A stretch of 64,000 nucleotides of DNA from Streptomyces sp. Edi2 (GCF_040253635.1 NZ_JBEJGX010000003.1:4551501-4615500); one strand, 5' to 3'; shown: positions 1-13,108, counted from the first letter of the stretch. The notes: generated by a model not told the origin, from the sequence alone. Numbers and translations are program-made.

Positions 1-66
1 GGGTCCGGACGGGGAGTCCTTCTTCGCTCCCGATCCACCCGCCGCAGCGCCCGTGGCTCCACTCAC
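1..66 (-). CDS. DUF3566-type membrane protein, N-terminal fragment
   Basis: Only the first 22 codons are inside the window. The GTG start is preceded by GAGGAG, and the peptide begins VSGATGAAAGGSG, a Gly/Ala/Ser-rich disordered leader. In Streptomyces the gene directly after gyrA normally encodes a DUF3566 transmembrane protein with such a leader; the identification rests on that position and this short match. It starts 15 bases after the gyrA stop, so it probably belongs to the gyrB-gyrA transcript. The rest of the gene lies to the left and cannot be judged. Confidence 0.55.
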   Translation of the reverse strand, partial: MSGATGAAAGGSGAKKDSPSGP

Positions 67-81
67 GACCTACTCCTCGTG

Positions 82-2706
82 CTACTCCGCCGCGGGCTGC
101 TCGCCCTCGGCCGCCGTGGCCACGGTCTCCTCGGCCGCGTCGGCCTCGTCGGGCGCCTCGCCCCCGTCGACCTCTTCGGCTTCACGACCGGCCTCGGCGT
201 TCCATGCGATACCGACGACGGCATCACGCTTGCCCAGGTTGATCAGTTGGACGCCCATGGTGTCACGGCCGGTCTCCCGGACTCCGCTGACCCGCGTACG
301 GATCACGCCACCGCCGAGCGTCACCGCAAGGATCTCGTCGCTCTCCTCGACGACCAGCGCTCCGACCAGCGAACCCCGGTCCTCCACGATCTTGGCGGCC
401 TTGATCCCCAGGCCGCCGCGGCCCTGGACGCGGTACTCGTCGACCGCGGTGCGCTTGGCGTAGCCGCCGTCCGTGGCGGTGAAGACGAACGTACCCGCGC
501 GGACCACGTTCATCGAGAGCAGTTCGTCGTCCTCGCGGAAGCTCATGCCCTTCACACCGGAGGTGGCCCGGCCCATCGGGCGCAGCGCCTCGTCCGTCGC
601 GGTGAACCGGATCGACTGCGCCTTCTTGCTGATCAGCAGCAGGTCGTCGTGCTCCGAGACCAGCTCGGCGCCGATCAGCTCGTCGTCCGTGCCGTCCTCC
701 TGCTCGCGCAGGTTGATCGCGATGACACCGCCGGAGCGCGGCGAGTCGTAGTCCTTGAGCGGCGTCTTCTTCACCAGGCCGGCCTTGGTGGCGAGCACCA
801 GATACGGCGCGGCCTCGTAGTCGCGGATCGCCAGGATCTGCGCGATCTGCTCGTCCGGCTGGAAGGCGAGGAGATTGGCCACATGCTGCCCGCGCGCGTC
901 CCGCCCGGCGTCGGGGAGCTCGTAGGCCTTGGCGCGGTAGACCCGGCCCTTGTTCGTGAAGAACAGCAGCCAGTGGTGGGTGGTGGAGACGAAGAAGTGG
1001 TCGACGATGTCGTCTTCCTTGAGCTTCGTGCCCCGCACGCCCTTGCCGCCGCGCTTCTGCGAGCGGTAGTCGTCGGTCTTCGTCCGCTTCACATAGCCGC
1101 CACGGCTGATCGTGACGACGATGTCCTCCTCGGCGATCAGGTCCTCGATGGACATGTCGCCCTCGAAGGGCACCAGCTTGGAGCGCCGGTCGTCGCCGAA
1201 CTTGTCGACGATCGCGGCCAGTTCCTCGCTGATGATCTGGCGCTGCCGCTCCGGGGAGGCCAGGATCGCGTTGTACTCGCTGATCTTGCGCTGCAGCTCG
1301 TCGTGCTCGGCGGTGATCTTCTGGCGCTCCAGGGCGGCCAGCCGGCGCAGCTGCATCTCCAGGATCGCGTTCGCCTGGATCTCGTCGATGGTCAGCAGGC
1401 CCATCAGGCCCTCGCGCGCCTCCTCGACCGTCTCACTGCGCCGGATCAGCGCGATGACCTCGTCGATCGCGTCCAGCGCCTTGAGCAGACCGCGCAGGAT
1501 GTGCGCCCGCTCCTCGGCCTTGCGCAGCCGGAACTTCGTCCGGCGGACGATGACCTCGACCTGGTGCGTCACCCAGTTGCGGATGAACGCGTCCAGCGAG
1601 AGCGTGCGCGGCACGCCGTCGACCAGCGCCAGCATGTTCGCGCCGAAGTTGGTCTGCAGATCGGTGTGCTTGTAGAGGTTGTTGAGGACGACCTTGGCGA
1701 CCGCGTCCCGCTTGAGGACAATGACCAGGCGCTGGCCCGTACGCGAGGAGGTCTCGTCGCGGACGTCCGCGATGCCGCCGATCTTGCCGTCCTTCACCAG
1801 GTCGGCGATCTTCTGCGCGAGGTTGTCCGGGTTGGTCTGGTAGGGCAGCTCGGTGACGACCAGGCACTGGCGGTTCTGGATCTCCTCGACCGCCACCACG
1901 GCACGCATGGTGATCGAACCGCGGCCCGTGCGGTAGGCCTCCTCGATGCCCTTGCGGCCCACGACCAGTGCGCCGGTGGGGAAGTCGGGACCCTTGATGC
2001 GCTCGATCAGCGCGTCCAGCAGTTCCTCGCTGGAGGCCTCGGGGTGCTCCAGCGCCCACTGGGCGCCGGCCGCGACCTCGCGCAGGTTGTGCGGCGGGAT
2101 GTTCGTCGCCATACCGACCGCGATACCGGCCGAGCCGTTGATCAGCAGGTTGGGGAAGCGCGCCGGCAGGACCGTCGGCTCCTGGTTACGGCCGTCGTAG
2201 TTGTCCTGGAAATCGACGGTCTCCTCGTCGATGTCCCGCAGCATCTCCATGGAGAGCTGCTTCATCTTGCACTCGGTGTACCGCATGGCCGCGGCCGGGT
2301 CGTTGCCCGGGGAGCCGAAGTTGCCGTTGGAGTCCACCAGCGGCATCCGCATCGACCACGGCTGCGCCAGACGCACCAGGGCGTCGTAGATCGAGGAGTC
2401 GCCGTGCGGGTGGTACGTACCCATGACGTCGCCCACGACGCGGGCGCACTTGTAGAAGCCCTTCTCGGGGCGGTAGCCGCCGTCGTACATCGCGTACAGC
2501 ACGCGGCGGTGCACCGGCTTGAGGCCGTCCCGCACATCGGGCAGCGCACGCGAGACGATGACGGACATCGCGTAGTCGAGGTAGGAGCGCTGCATCTCCG
2601 TCTCGAGCCCGACGGGCTCGACACGCATCCCGACGCCTTCGATGGCGGCGGGCGCGCCCTCGGCGGTCACGCCGTCCGGGGTCACAGGGGGGTTCTCGTC
2701 GGCCAT
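82..2706 (-). CDS. gyrA: DNA gyrase subunit A
   Basis: The 874-residue breakage-reunion subunit of gyrase, an A2B2 enzyme that adds negative supercoils. The catalytic tyrosine is Tyr143 in AAAMRYTE. The quinolone-pocket segment reads HGDSSIYD at about 101-108, with the usual Ser and Asp positions intact, so no classical quinolone-resistance change is visible. The C-terminal DNA-wrapping beta-pinwheel starts with a GyrA-box-like QKRGGKG. The last 40 or so residues are an acidic tail rich in Glu and Ala. It follows gyrB after a 50-base gap, as expected for one operon. Confidence 0.98.
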   Translation of the reverse strand: MADENPPVTPDGVTAEGAPAAIEGVGMRVEPVGLETEMQRSYLDYAMSVIVSRALPDVRDGLKPVHRRVLYAMYDGGYRPEKGFYKCARVVGDVMGTYHPHGDSSIYDALVRLAQPWSMRMPLVDSNGNFGSPGNDPAAAMRYTECKMKQLSMEMLRDIDEETVDFQDNYDGRNQEPTVLPARFPNLLINGSAGIAVGMATNIPPHNLREVAAGAQWALEHPEASSEELLDALIERIKGPDFPTGALVVGRKGIEEAYRTGRGSITMRAVVAVEEIQNRQCLVVTELPYQTNPDNLAQKIADLVKDGKIGGIADVRDETSSRTGQRLVIVLKRDAVAKVVLNNLYKHTDLQTNFGANMLALVDGVPRTLSLDAFIRNWVTHQVEVIVRRTKFRLRKAEERAHILRGLLKALDAIDEVIALIRRSETVEEAREGLMGLLTIDEIQANAILEMQLRRLAALERQKITAEHDELQRKISEYNAILASPERQRQIISEELAAIVDKFGDDRRSKLVPFEGDMSIEDLIAEEDIVVTISRGGYVKRTKTDDYRSQKRGGKGVRGTKLKEDDIVDHFFVSTTHHWLLFFTNKGRVYRAKAYELPDAGRDARGQHVANLLAFQPDEQIAQILAIRDYEAAPYLVLATKAGLVKKTPLKDYDSPRSGGVIAINLREQEDGTDDELIGAELVSEHDDLLLISKKAQSIRFTATDEALRPMGRATSGVKGMSFREDDELLSMNVVRAGTFVFTATDGGYAKRTAVDEYRVQGRGGLGIKAAKIVEDRGSLVGALVVEESDEILAVTLGGGVIRTRVSGVRETGRDTMGVQLINLGKRDAVVGIAWNAEAGREAEEVDGGEAPDEADAAEETVATAAEGEQPAAE

Positions 2707-2756
2707 GGTGGTTCAAAATCCTTTCGAGCTGCGGCTGTTGTTCGGGCCGACAGGGC

Positions 2757-5109
<2,353 letters not shown>

Positions 5110-5646
5110 TCAGCCGTAGGTGTCGCCGGGACCCTTGCTTCCCGGTGCCCGCAGCGATCCGTACCGGCGCGCGGGGCCCCCGGGACCCAGCACCTTGATC
5201 ACCTTTACGGTGCCGTGGCCCAGGTCCTCGTTGAGGCGGGCCACCAGCGTCGGGGCCAGCAGCCGCAGCTGCGTCGCCCAGGCCGTCGAATCGCACTGGA
5301 CGGTCAGGACCCGGGCGTCCTCGTCGTACTTCTGCGGCTCGCAGTGCTGCGCCACCTCGGGCCCGACCAGCTGCGGCCAGCGCCCCATCACCCCGCCGAC
5401 CGCGGCCGGGGTCTCCCAGCCGCGTTCGGTGATCAGCCGGTTGATCGCCGCACCGAGCGGCAGCGGGTCGCGCCCGTCCGCCCGCGCGCCGGAGCGCAGC
5501 CCCCCGCGCCGGGCCTGCTTCTTCTGCTGCGCGGCCGCGCCCCGCGCACGCGCCTGCTCCTTGGCGGCGACCAGCGCCTGCCGGGCCAGATCCACACCGG
5601 AGAGCTCAGGGGAAGGCTTGGGCGGGCCGGGCTGCTCCTCGCTCAC
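5110..5646 (-). CDS. DciA-type (DUF721) helicase-operator protein
   Basis: A 178-residue protein with the DUF721 fold at about residues 65-155 ([51 protein letters not shown]). The first 60 residues are a basic Ala/Gln/Arg-rich tail. DUF721 includes DciA, the ancestral partner that loads or operates DnaB helicase in bacteria lacking DnaC/DnaI. Its place beside recF, dnaN and dnaA fits that role. It overlaps the end of recF by four bases, so the two are probably translationally coupled. Function is inferred from family and position. Confidence 0.85.
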   Translation of the reverse strand: MSEEQPGPPKPSPELSGVDLARQALVAAKEQARARGAAAQQKKQARRGGLRSGARADGRDPLPLGAAINRLITERGWETPAAVGGVMGRWPQLVGPEVAQHCEPQKYDEDARVLTVQCDSTAWATQLRLLAPTLVARLNEDLGHGTVKVIKVLGPGGPARRYGSLRAPGSKGPGDTYG

Positions 5647-6779
5647 GGGGTCACCTTCTCCGCGGCGCCGCCGGACACCGCATAGCGCGCCCCGGCCAGG
5701 GCACCCGGAACGTCGTCGTCCACCGCGGCCGTCACCAGCACCTGCTCGCCCGGGGCCACCAGCTCCGCCAGCCGCTCGCGGCGGCGCGCGTCCAGCTCGG
5801 CGAAGACGTCGTCGAGCACGAGCACCGGCTCGTTGCCCTCGGCCCGCAGCAGGTCGTACGAGGCCAGCCGCAGCGCCAGCGCATACGACCAGGACTCGCC
5901 ATGGCTGGCGTAGCCCTTCGCCGGGAGCTGCCCCAGCTTGAGCACCAGATCGTCGCGGTGCGGGCCGACCAGCGTCACCCCGCGCTCGATCTCCCCCTTA
6001 CGGGCCTCGCCGAGCGCCGCCAGCAGCACGCCGTACAGCTCCTCGCGGGTCGCGGCGTCGGCCATCGCCTCGCCCGCCGAGCCGCGGTACTCCAGGGCCA
6101 GCGGCCCGCCGCCCGGCGCCAGCTGCTCATAGGCCTTGTCCGCGAGCGGCTGCAGCGCGGCGATCAGATCGAGCCGCTGGGCCAGCAGCTCGGCGCCCGC
6201 GCGGGCCAGATGCTGGTCCCACACGTCCAGCGTCGACAGATCCATCTGCCGCCCGCCGTGCCGGCGCGCCAGGGCCGCGGTCTTCAACAGGGTGTTGCGC
6301 TGCTTGAGGACACGGTCGTAGTCCGAGCGCACCCCGGCCATCCGCGGCGACCGCGCGGTGATCAGCTCGTCCAGGAACCGCCGCCGCTCGCCCGGATCGC
6401 CCTTGACCAGTGCCAGGTCCTCCGGCGCGAACAGCACCGTCCGGACGATCCCCAGCGCATCCCGCGGCTTGACCTGCGACGACCTGTTGATCCTGGCGCG
6501 GTTGGCCTTGCCCGGGTTGAGCTCCAGCTCGACCAGCTGCTGCCGCTCGCCCTGGGTCACCGCGGCCCGGATGACCGCCCGCTCGGCGCCCATCCGCACC
6601 AGCGGGGCGTCCGAGGAGACCCGGTGGCTGCCGAGCGTGGCCAGATAGCCGACCGCCTCGACCAGGTTGGTCTTGCCCTGGCCGTTGGGGCCCACGAAAG
6701 CCGTGACGCCCGGGTCGAGCGGAACCTCGACCCGGGCGTACGAGCGGAAGTCGGCGAGGGACAGATGCGTGATGTGCAT
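5643..6779 (-). CDS. recF: DNA replication and repair protein RecF
   Basis: A 378-residue SMC/ABC-type ATPase that works with RecO and RecR to load RecA at single-stranded gaps. The Walker A motif GPNGQGKT is at residues 30-37 and the Walker B/D-loop [11 protein letters not shown] lies near 318-328. The ATG start gives the conserved N-terminus [15 protein letters not shown]. It ends overlapping the DciA-type gene. A 61-base gap separates it from gnd upstream, so the two may share a transcript. Confidence 0.96.
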   Translation of the reverse strand: MHITHLSLADFRSYARVEVPLDPGVTAFVGPNGQGKTNLVEAVGYLATLGSHRVSSDAPLVRMGAERAVIRAAVTQGERQQLVELELNPGKANRARINRSSQVKPRDALGIVRTVLFAPEDLALVKGDPGERRRFLDELITARSPRMAGVRSDYDRVLKQRNTLLKTAALARRHGGRQMDLSTLDVWDQHLARAGAELLAQRLDLIAALQPLADKAYEQLAPGGGPLALEYRGSAGEAMADAATREELYGVLLAALGEARKGEIERGVTLVGPHRDDLVLKLGQLPAKGYASHGESWSYALALRLASYDLLRAEGNEPVLVLDDVFAELDARRRERLAELVAPGEQVLVTAAVDDDVPGALAGARYAVSGGAAEKVTP

Positions 6780-6840
6780 GGCTGGGCGCCGACCTCCCCC
6801 GGCGGTTGCTACCGGTTACTGCGGTGGTTGCTGCTTCTTG

Positions 6841-7719
6841 CTACTTCTTGTTCTCGACCGCGTGGCCACCGAACTGGTTGCGCAGCGCGGCGATCATCTT
6901 CATCTGCGGGGAGTCGTCCTGACGTGAGGAGAAGCGCGCGAAGAGCGAGGCCGTGATCGCATGCAGCGGCACGGCGTTGTCGATCGCGGCCTCGACCGTC
7001 CAGCGGCCCTCACCGGAGTCGGCGGCGTAGCCCTGCAGCTCGTCGAGGTGCTCGTCGCCGTCGAGGGCGTTGACGGCCAGGTCGAGCAGCCAGGAACGGA
7101 TGACTGTGCCCTCCTGCCAGGAGCGGAAGACCGCGCGCACGTCGGTGACGGAGTCGACCTTCTCCAGCAGCTCCCAGCCCTCGGCGTAGGCCTGCATCAT
7201 GGCGTACTCGATGCCGTTGTGGACCATCTTCGCGAAGTGGCCCGCGCCAACCTTGCCGGCGTGCACCGAGCCGAACTCACCCTCGGGCTTGAGGGCGTCG
7301 AAGACCGGCTGCACCTTGGCGACATCGTCCTTGTCGCCGCCGTACATCAACGCATAGCCGTTCTCCAGGCCCCAGACACCGCCGGAGACGCCGCAGTCGA
7401 CGAAGCCGATGCCCTTGGCCTTCAGCTCCTCGGCGTGCTTCTCGTCGTCGGTCCAGCGGGAGTTGCCGCCGTCCACGACGATGTCGCCCGGCGACAGCAG
7501 TTCGGCCAGCTCGTCGATCGTGGACTGGGTGGCGGCACCGGCCGGCACCATGACCCAGACCACCCGCGGACCCTTGAGCTTGTCCACAAGCCCCTGAAGG
7601 CTGTTGACATCCGCCACGTCGGGGTTGCGGTCGTATCCGATGACGGTGTGACCGGCGCGGCGGATGCGCTCGCGCATATTGCCGCCCATCTTGCCGAGAC
7701 CGACGAGACCGAGCTCCAT
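6841..7719 (-). CDS. gnd: 6-phosphogluconate dehydrogenase, short form
   Basis: A 292-residue NAD(P)-dependent decarboxylating dehydrogenase of the pentose phosphate pathway. The Rossmann motif GLGKMGGNM is near the start, followed by VDGGNSRWTDDEKHAEEL and CGVSGGVWGLENGYALMYGG, which form the substrate site. The length fits the short class (about 300 residues) rather than the 470-residue enterobacterial form. I chose the ATG of MELGLVGLGKMG, preceded by AGAGGG; 24 open codons upstream do not resemble the family. Its place between recF and dnaN is standard in Streptomyces. Confidence 0.93.
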   Translation of the reverse strand: MELGLVGLGKMGGNMRERIRRAGHTVIGYDRNPDVADVNSLQGLVDKLKGPRVVWVMVPAGAATQSTIDELAELLSPGDIVVDGGNSRWTDDEKHAEELKAKGIGFVDCGVSGGVWGLENGYALMYGGDKDDVAKVQPVFDALKPEGEFGSVHAGKVGAGHFAKMVHNGIEYAMMQAYAEGWELLEKVDSVTDVRAVFRSWQEGTVIRSWLLDLAVNALDGDEHLDELQGYAADSGEGRWTVEAAIDNAVPLHAITASLFARFSSRQDDSPQMKMIAALRNQFGGHAVENKK

Positions 7720-7902
7720 CACAGACCCTCTTTGCACGTAGTCGTTGCTGTTCGTACCCGGGTCCGAGCCTACGCCCGCAGGTCCGCGCACACCTGTGGG
7801 CTCAGCCGCTCATCAGGGGCCCTTCAGCCGGTCGCCGCAAGGTGCGTGGCCAAGGCGCCGTCCGGTGTCCGCCGGACGGCCGCCACCCCTGCCGTCGCGC
7901 CG

Positions 7903-9033
7903 TCAGCCCGAGAGCCGCACCGGCATGATCAGGTACTTGTACGCGTCGTCCGCCTCGGCGTCCTTGGCGGGCCGGCCGCTCAGCAGCGCGGGCTTGGTCG
8001 AGGTCGTGAAGGACAGCTGCGCCACCGGGGAGTCGATGGCCGACAGGCCCTCCAGGAGGAAGCCGGGGTTGAAGGCGATCGAGATGTCGTCGCCGTCCAG
8101 GTCGGCGTCCACCCGCTCCACAGCCTGTGCATCGTCGCTGGAGCCGGCCTCCAGGATCAGCACGCCCTGCTCGAAGCTCAGCCGGACCGGGGTGTTCCGC
8201 TCGGCCACCAGCGCCACACGCTTGACGGCCTCGACGAACGGGGCGGTCTCGATCACGGCGACCGAATTGAACTCGGTCGGGAAGAGGGTGCGGTACTTCG
8301 GCAGGTCGCCTTCCAGCAGACGGGTCGTCGTCCGGCGCCCGGCGCCCTCGAAACCGATCAGCCCCTCGCCCTGGCCGGAGCCGGACAGCGCGAGCGTCAC
8401 GGTGTCGCCGCTGCTCAGGGACTTGGCGGTGTCCAGCAGCGTCTTGGCGGGGACCAGCGCGACCGCGGAGGCGTCCGGGCTCTCCGGCTTCCACAGGAAC
8501 TCGCGCACCGCGAAGCGGTAGCGGTCGGTGGAGGCCAGGGTGACGGTGTCGCCCTCGATCTCGATCCGTACGCCGGTGAGCACCGGAAGGGTGTCGTCAC
8601 GGCCGGCGGCGATGGCGACCTGGGCGGCGGCCGCGGCGAAGACCTCACCGGGGACGGTGCCGGTGGCGGTGGGCATCGTCGGCAGGGACGGGTACTCCTC
8701 CACAGGAAGGGTGTGGAGGGTGAAGCGCGAGGAGCCACAGACGACGGTCACGCGTACACCGTCGGTGGAGATCTCCACCGGGCGGTTGGGGAGCGCACGG
8801 CAGATGTCGGCGAGCAGCCGGCCGGAGACGAGGACCGTGCCCTCCTCTTCCACCTCTGCTTCCACCGAGACCCGGGCGGAGACCTCGTAGTCGAAGCCGG
8901 AGAGGCTCAGCGCGCCCTCCTCCGCCTTCAGCAGCAGGCCCGCGAGGACGGGCACCGGCGGACGGGCCGGGAGGCTCTTGGCCGCCCAGGCCACTGCCTC
9001 CGCGAGTACATCGCGCTCCACCCGGATCTTCAC
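7903..9033 (-). CDS. dnaN: DNA polymerase III beta subunit (sliding clamp)
   Basis: A 376-residue ring-forming processivity clamp. Three repeated clamp domains span about 1-125, 128-250 and 253-376. The peptide-binding pocket elements are STDRYRFAVR near 168-177 and the C-terminal IMPVRLSG. The GTG start of VKIRVERDVLAEAV gives the exact length usual in Streptomyces; the longer open frame upstream runs into oriC and has no support. Domains II and III are a useful comparison for the MerR fusion protein at 50.7 kb. Confidence 0.97.
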   Translation of the reverse strand: MKIRVERDVLAEAVAWAAKSLPARPPVPVLAGLLLKAEEGALSLSGFDYEVSARVSVEAEVEEEGTVLVSGRLLADICRALPNRPVEISTDGVRVTVVCGSSRFTLHTLPVEEYPSLPTMPTATGTVPGEVFAAAAAQVAIAAGRDDTLPVLTGVRIEIEGDTVTLASTDRYRFAVREFLWKPESPDASAVALVPAKTLLDTAKSLSSGDTVTLALSGSGQGEGLIGFEGAGRRTTTRLLEGDLPKYRTLFPTEFNSVAVIETAPFVEAVKRVALVAERNTPVRLSFEQGVLILEAGSSDDAQAVERVDADLDGDDISIAFNPGFLLEGLSAIDSPVAQLSFTTSTKPALLSGRPAKDAEADDAYKYLIMPVRLSG

Positions 9034-10153
9034 CGGAAACCGCCTCCTGCTGTTGCTGGCTCTCGCCCTGCTGGCCTTCGTCGTCGGCTGGGTTGCCGGA
9101 GACCAGTCTGACGCACGCCACCGACACTCGGTGCGGCTCGGGGTCAAGTCGGCTCGACCGGTGCCGGACGCCCGGCGGCCAACTTGTGCACAGGCCCCGT
9201 TTCCGAACGAGTTCCCCGGTAGATATCCGTGGTCGTAGTAGTAGGGGCTGTGGAAACCGTGGACAACTGCTTTTGCGCAGGTCAACACGGATTTTTTGTC
9301 CACTGCCCCTGTGGGTGGCGGTCGTGGAAAAGCCGGTGGTTCTGTGGACCGCCGGAAGTTCTGCACACCCGATGCACAGGGGACGGGTACTTCTCCCCAG
9401 CGCCGTCCCCAGCTTTACCCCCGTTCCCCACAGCCCAATCCATCACCTTGGTGTGACGGCTTTCACTCGGCCCGGTGAGGGCGGGTGTTGTGTTGCCGAA
9501 CAGTGGACAGCGGTGTGGAGAAGCCGGTGATCGTTGGGGACAACAGCGCCTTGCCTGTGGGCGGACGGTGGACAAGACGCGGGCTCCCCTGTGGACGAAT
9601 CCGCTGTCCACACCCTGTGGAGGAAGGTTGGCCACAAATCCACACGCGGTTGACCTCCTCCGATGCCCCGTCAGAACACCGGCCTGTGGATCCCACAGGG
9701 ATAACTTTCCCCTCCCCAGGATGTGGACGGAAGATTCTTGCCCAATCTGTGGAGAGAAGCCGTGACCGGCCGCGGAATCGAACACCGCAGGCGCGCTCCA
9801 CAGGTTTGGGACGGCGGCGGGGCGGATCGGGGGAGGCGTCACAGGGCCCGGGAAGCGTCGTCGGAAGGCCTCGGGAGCGGCGCGTGACGCGTTCAGGAGC
9901 ACTCGGAAGCCTCGCTCGAGGGCGCGCACAGCGCACGGGAAACGGTCGGGTGGAGGGAGACGCGGGCGCTTGGCCATTGGGGAGGCGCGGGAGCCTGGTC
10001 TCCGGGGAGACGCGGGCTTCGCCGAACGGCCGGCCCCGTACGGCGAAGGGCCGGTAAGGGGAAGCGGCCCCGTACGGCGAAGGGCGCCGCCGGAACGGAT
10101 CCGGAGCGCCCTTGGACGTCCTGCGGTGGCCGGTGCAGCAGCGGTGGCCGGCC
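9034..10153. other. oriC: Chromosomal replication origin oriC and dnaN-dnaA spacer
   Basis: A non-coding stretch of 1.1 kb between dnaN and dnaA. From about 9180 to 9800 it holds many DnaA-box-like 9-mers. With one mismatch to TTGTCCACA they start at 9184(+), 9258(-), 9296(+), 9514(-), 9535(-), 9567(-), 9590(-) and 9604(+). With two mismatches they start at 9249, 9343, 9502, 9636, 9685, 9722 and 9748. None is an exact match. A run of six T residues at 9293-9298 lies next to one box. From 9810 to 10150 it is very GC-rich without boxes and carries a 20-base direct repeat. This is the classic many-box Streptomyces oriC. Confidence 0.93.
10031..10084. repeat. 20-base direct repeat downstream of dnaA
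   Basis: The same 20 bases occur at 10031-10050 and 10065-10084, beginning CGGCCCCGTACGG and ending CGAAGGG. The pair lies in the GC-rich part of the dnaN-dnaA spacer, just after the dnaA stop. CCGTACGG inside each copy is self-complementary, so the region may fold as a dnaA transcription terminator. No function is known to me. Confidence 0.6.
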
Positions 10154-12109
10154 TCAGCCGTTCTTGATGCGATTGGTCAGCTCGGTGACCTGGTTGTAGA
10201 TCGAGCGCCGCTCGGCCATCAGCGCGCGGATCTTGCGGTCGGCGTGCATCACGGTCGTGTGGTCGCGGCCGCCGAACTGCGCGCCGATCTTCGGCAGCGA
10301 GAGATCGGTGAGCTCGCGGCACAGGTACATGGCGATCTGGCGGGCGGTCACCAGCACCCGGCTGCGCGAGGAGCCGCAGAGGTCGTCGATGGTCAGCCCG
10401 AAGTAGTCGGCGGTCGAGGCCATGATCGCGGTCGCGGTGATCTCCGGCGCGGCGTCCTCGCCACCGGGGATCAGGTCCTTCAGCACGATCTCGGTCAGTC
10501 CCAGGTCCACCGGCTGCCGGTTGAGCGAGGCGAACGCCGTGACCCGGATCAGCGCGCCCTCCAGCTCACGGATGTTGCGCGAGATCCGGGACGCGATGAA
10601 CTCCAGCACCTCCGGCGGCGCGTTCAGCTGCTCCTGGACCGCCTTCTTGCGCAGGATCGCGATCCGGGTCTCCAGCTCGGGCGGCTGGACGTCGGTGATC
10701 AGGCCCCACTCGAAGCGGTTGCGCAGCCGGTCCTCCAGGGTGACCAGCTGCTTGGGCGGCCGGTCACTGGAGAGCACGATCTGCTTGTTCGCGTTGTGCA
10801 GCGTATTGAAGGTGTGGAAGAACTCCTCCTGCGTCGACTCCTTGCTCGCCAGGAACTGGATGTCGTCGACCAGCAGGATGTCCATGTCGCGGTAGCGCTT
10901 GCGGAACGCGTCCGCCTTGCCGTCGCGGATGGAGTTGATGAACTCGTTGGTGAACTCCTCCGAGCTCACGTACCGCACCCGGGTGCCGGGGTACAGGCTG
11001 CGCGCGTAGTGCCCGATCGCATGCAGCAGGTGGGTCTTGCCGAGACCGGACTCCCCGTAGATGAACAGCGGGTTGTACGCCTTGGCCGGCGCCTCGGCGA
11101 CGGCGACCGCGGCGGCGTGCGCAAAGCGGTTCGAGGCACCGATGACGAAGGTGTCGAAGAGGTACTTCGGGTTCAGCCGCGCGGTCGGCTCACCGGGGCC
11201 GGTCGCCGGTGCGGGCTGCGCGGCGAGCGGGCTGGGCGCACCGCTGGGCGCGGGAAGCACGGCGCCGGGGCCGGAGCCGGGAACGCCCGAGCGCCCGTTG
11301 TGCCCGCCGGGCTGATGCTCGGAGAGGTCGCGGCGCGGCTGGTCGTAGGGGGAGCGGCCGTCGGAGTGCTGCGGCGGCCCGTTGCGGTCGGGCGCCTGCC
11401 CCCGGTAGTCGCTCTGCCGCTGCTGATGCGGCGCTCCATGGGACGAGGGGGAGGCGTAGGGGTCGCGCTCGGGGTAGCCGCCGAGGTGCTGCTGCTGCCA
11501 GCCGTAGTCGTCGCGCGGGCCTGGGCTGCCGGCCATACCGGAGGAGTGCTGCGGCCAGCCGCCGGGCTCGTGCCGGGGCTGCTGGTAGTCCGGATAGGCG
11601 GGGCGCACGCCAGGCAGGTCCTCGCCCTGTCCTCGGTGCCCGTAGCCCTGCCGGCCGTCATGCCGGTTGTCGTGCCGGCTCTCGTGGCGGTTGTCGTGCC
11701 GTGCTTCGTAGCCGTCGTAGGCATCGTGTTGCTGCTGTGCCTGATGTGACTGCTGAGGGTGCGGGGTGTGCTGCTGAGGCGACGACTGGTGCTGGGGGGA
11801 CTGGTGCGGGGGCGCGGGCGGTGTCGGGGGCTCCTCGGCGGAGTCGTCAACGGTGATCGCGATCCGGATCGGGCGGCCGCACTCATGGCTCAGCGCCTCC
11901 CCGATCAGCGGCGCAAGACGGCCTTCCAGCACGCCCTTGGCGAACTCGTTGGGGACGGCGAGCAGCGCGGTGTCGGCGACCAGCGCCAGCGGCTGGGTGC
12001 GCTTGAGCCAGTCCTGGTCCTTGGGCTTGAGCCCGTCGGCCTCCGCGCGAAGAAGATGGTCGAGCACGCGCGGCCACACTGCGGCAAGATCGGCAGGTAC
12101 ATCAGCCAC
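10154..12109 (-). CDS. dnaA: Chromosomal replication initiator DnaA
   Basis: A 651-residue AAA+ initiator that binds the oriC boxes and opens the duplex. Domain I is at about 1-88. Domain II is unusually long (about 91-311), rich in His, Gln, Pro, Gly and Asp, as in other Streptomyces. Domain III has Walker [10 protein letters not shown] at 352-360 and Walker [10 protein letters not shown]. Domain IV ends in the DNA-binding signature [15 protein letters not shown]. The GTG start reads [16 protein letters not shown]. It is transcribed toward oriC, away from rpmH. Two DnaA-box-like sites upstream suggest autoregulation. Confidence 0.98.
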   Translation of the reverse strand: MADVPADLAAVWPRVLDHLLRAEADGLKPKDQDWLKRTQPLALVADTALLAVPNEFAKGVLEGRLAPLIGEALSHECGRPIRIAITVDDSAEEPPTPPAPPHQSPQHQSSPQQHTPHPQQSHQAQQQHDAYDGYEARHDNRHESRHDNRHDGRQGYGHRGQGEDLPGVRPAYPDYQQPRHEPGGWPQHSSGMAGSPGPRDDYGWQQQHLGGYPERDPYASPSSHGAPHQQRQSDYRGQAPDRNGPPQHSDGRSPYDQPRRDLSEHQPGGHNGRSGVPGSGPGAVLPAPSGAPSPLAAQPAPATGPGEPTARLNPKYLFDTFVIGASNRFAHAAAVAVAEAPAKAYNPLFIYGESGLGKTHLLHAIGHYARSLYPGTRVRYVSSEEFTNEFINSIRDGKADAFRKRYRDMDILLVDDIQFLASKESTQEEFFHTFNTLHNANKQIVLSSDRPPKQLVTLEDRLRNRFEWGLITDVQPPELETRIAILRKKAVQEQLNAPPEVLEFIASRISRNIRELEGALIRVTAFASLNRQPVDLGLTEIVLKDLIPGGEDAAPEITATAIMASTADYFGLTIDDLCGSSRSRVLVTARQIAMYLCRELTDLSLPKIGAQFGGRDHTTVMHADRKIRALMAERRSIYNQVTELTNRIKNG

Positions 12110-12215
12110 GGGGCACGCTCTCTCAGCAGTCCCACGAATGTGTGATTCTCAGGACGGGCGGGAAGGAATCGGGGTTCAGCCACGGTAGTCAGGGCGGGCC
12201 TGGGGATTCAAGTTG

Positions 12216-12237
12216 TTGTCCACAGCCTGTGCATAGT
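12216..12237. promoter_or_regulatory. DnaA boxes upstream of dnaA
   Basis: An exact TTGTCCACA on the plus strand at 12216-12224 is followed, four bases later, by TGTGCATAG, whose complement CTATGCACA differs by one base from the TTATGCACA type of box. They lie about 107 bases upstream of the dnaA start codon. Closely spaced boxes in the dnaA promoter of Streptomyces are known to mediate autoregulation; here this is inferred from sequence. Confidence 0.75.
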
Positions 12238-12279
12238 GTGTCCTGACAAGAGGCCGGTAGGTGCCGCCGAGGAGCCGGT

Positions 12280-12309
12280 TTGACCGGATGGCGTAGCCGC
12301 GCGTACCGT
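12280..12309 (+). promoter_or_regulatory. Candidate rpmH promoter
   Basis: TTGACC and TACCGT are separated by 18 bases, a good match to the vegetative HrdB-type consensus. The site lies about 180 bases before rpmH and points toward it. It is a sequence match only. Confidence 0.45.
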
Positions 12310-12487
12310 GACCAGGTCGAGTTGTCGATGGCTGCTGCCGCCTGCCTCCGATGGGCAAAGATCACGCTCGAGTGATCGTGTAGCGGTGCACTTAGGCGTT
12401 GCGAGCTACTCGTGGGCGCACGGTGACAGCCAGTCGACGCCCCACATCTGTCTCTCCTGAGACAACAAGCATTCCTGGAGCCCCCGA

Positions 12488-12625
12488 GTGAGCAAGCGCA
12501 CCTTCCAGCCGAACAACCGCCGCCGCGCGAAGACCCACGGCTTCCGCCTGCGCATGCGGACCCGCGCCGGCCGCGCGATTCTCGCGTCCCGCCGTGGCAA
12601 GGGTCGCGCCCGCCTGTCGGCCTGA
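12488..12625 (+). CDS. rpmH: 50S ribosomal protein L34
   Basis: A 45-residue, very basic protein starting with GTG and reading [19 protein letters not shown], then KGRARLSA at the end. The length and sequence are those of L34. It begins the conserved rpmH-rnpA-yidD-yidC-jag-rsmG-parA-parB series, all on the plus strand. rnpA follows after 24 bases, the usual arrangement. Confidence 0.96.
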   Translation: MSKRTFQPNNRRRAKTHGFRLRMRTRAGRAILASRRGKGRARLSA

Positions 12626-12649
12626 GCAGCCTGAAGCCAGGTCCATGAC

Positions 12650-13108
12650 GTGCTGCCTACCGAGAATCGGCTGAGGCGGCGCGAGGACTTTGCGACCGCG
12701 GTACGCCGGGGACGCAGGGCCGGGCGCCCGCTCCTTGTCGTTCATTTCCGCAGCGGTGCAACGGACCCGCACGGGTCGGGGGAAAGTGTTCCCCCGGCAC
12801 GTGCGGGTTTCGTCGTGAGCAAGGCAGTGGGCAACGCTGTCGTGCGCAACAAGGTCCAGCGCAGGCTTCGGCATCTGATGCGCGACCGGCTGGACCGGCT
12901 GCCCGCCGGTAGCCTGGTTGTCGTACGGGCCCTGCCCTGCGCGGGTAATGCGGAATACGACCAGCTGGCCCGCGACCTGGATGCCGCTCTTGAGCGGCTG
13001 CTGGGAGGGGTGCCGAGAGGCTGCCATCCCCCGGGGGCTGTGACCGGCGGCAGCTCCGCCGCGGGCCCCCGGAACCCCGGACGGGACCCGGGAGGGAGCG
13101 CACAGTGA
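12650..13108 (+). CDS. rnpA: Ribonuclease P protein component
   Basis: A 152-residue basic protein that binds the RNase P RNA and helps mature tRNA 5' ends. It starts with GTG ([20 protein letters not shown]). The RNR-box segment is [21 protein letters not shown] at about 60-80. It is about 30 residues longer than typical RnpA: after [11 protein letters not shown] there is a Gly/Pro/Ser-rich tail that is probably unstructured. The stop overlaps the yidD start, so translation may be coupled. Confidence 0.94.
   Translation: MLPTENRLRRREDFATAVRRGRRAGRPLLVVHFRSGATDPHGSGESVPPARAGFVVSKAVGNAVVRNKVQRRLRHLMRDRLDRLPAGSLVVVRALPCAGNAEYDQLARDLDAALERLLGGVPRGCHPPGAVTGGSSAAGPRNPGRDPGGSAQ

Larger units (their letters stand above)
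12110..12487. other. Divergent dnaA-rpmH regulatory region
   Basis: 378 bases without a gene between two divergent genes. It contains the dnaA leader, DnaA boxes near 12216-12237, a likely rpmH promoter (12280-12309), and an inverted repeat with arms GATCAC and GTGATC at 12360-12377 of unknown role. Confidence 0.7.

Noticed and set aside
9199..9215. GAAC-GTTC dyad near the dnaN end as an SOS (LexA) box
   Set aside because: The half-sites are only two bases apart, not the four expected for the actinobacterial LexA site.
9282..10322. A 346-codon minus-strand frame across oriC
   Set aside because: It runs through the DnaA boxes and into the dnaA gene. The product is low-complexity, and the region is plainly the origin.
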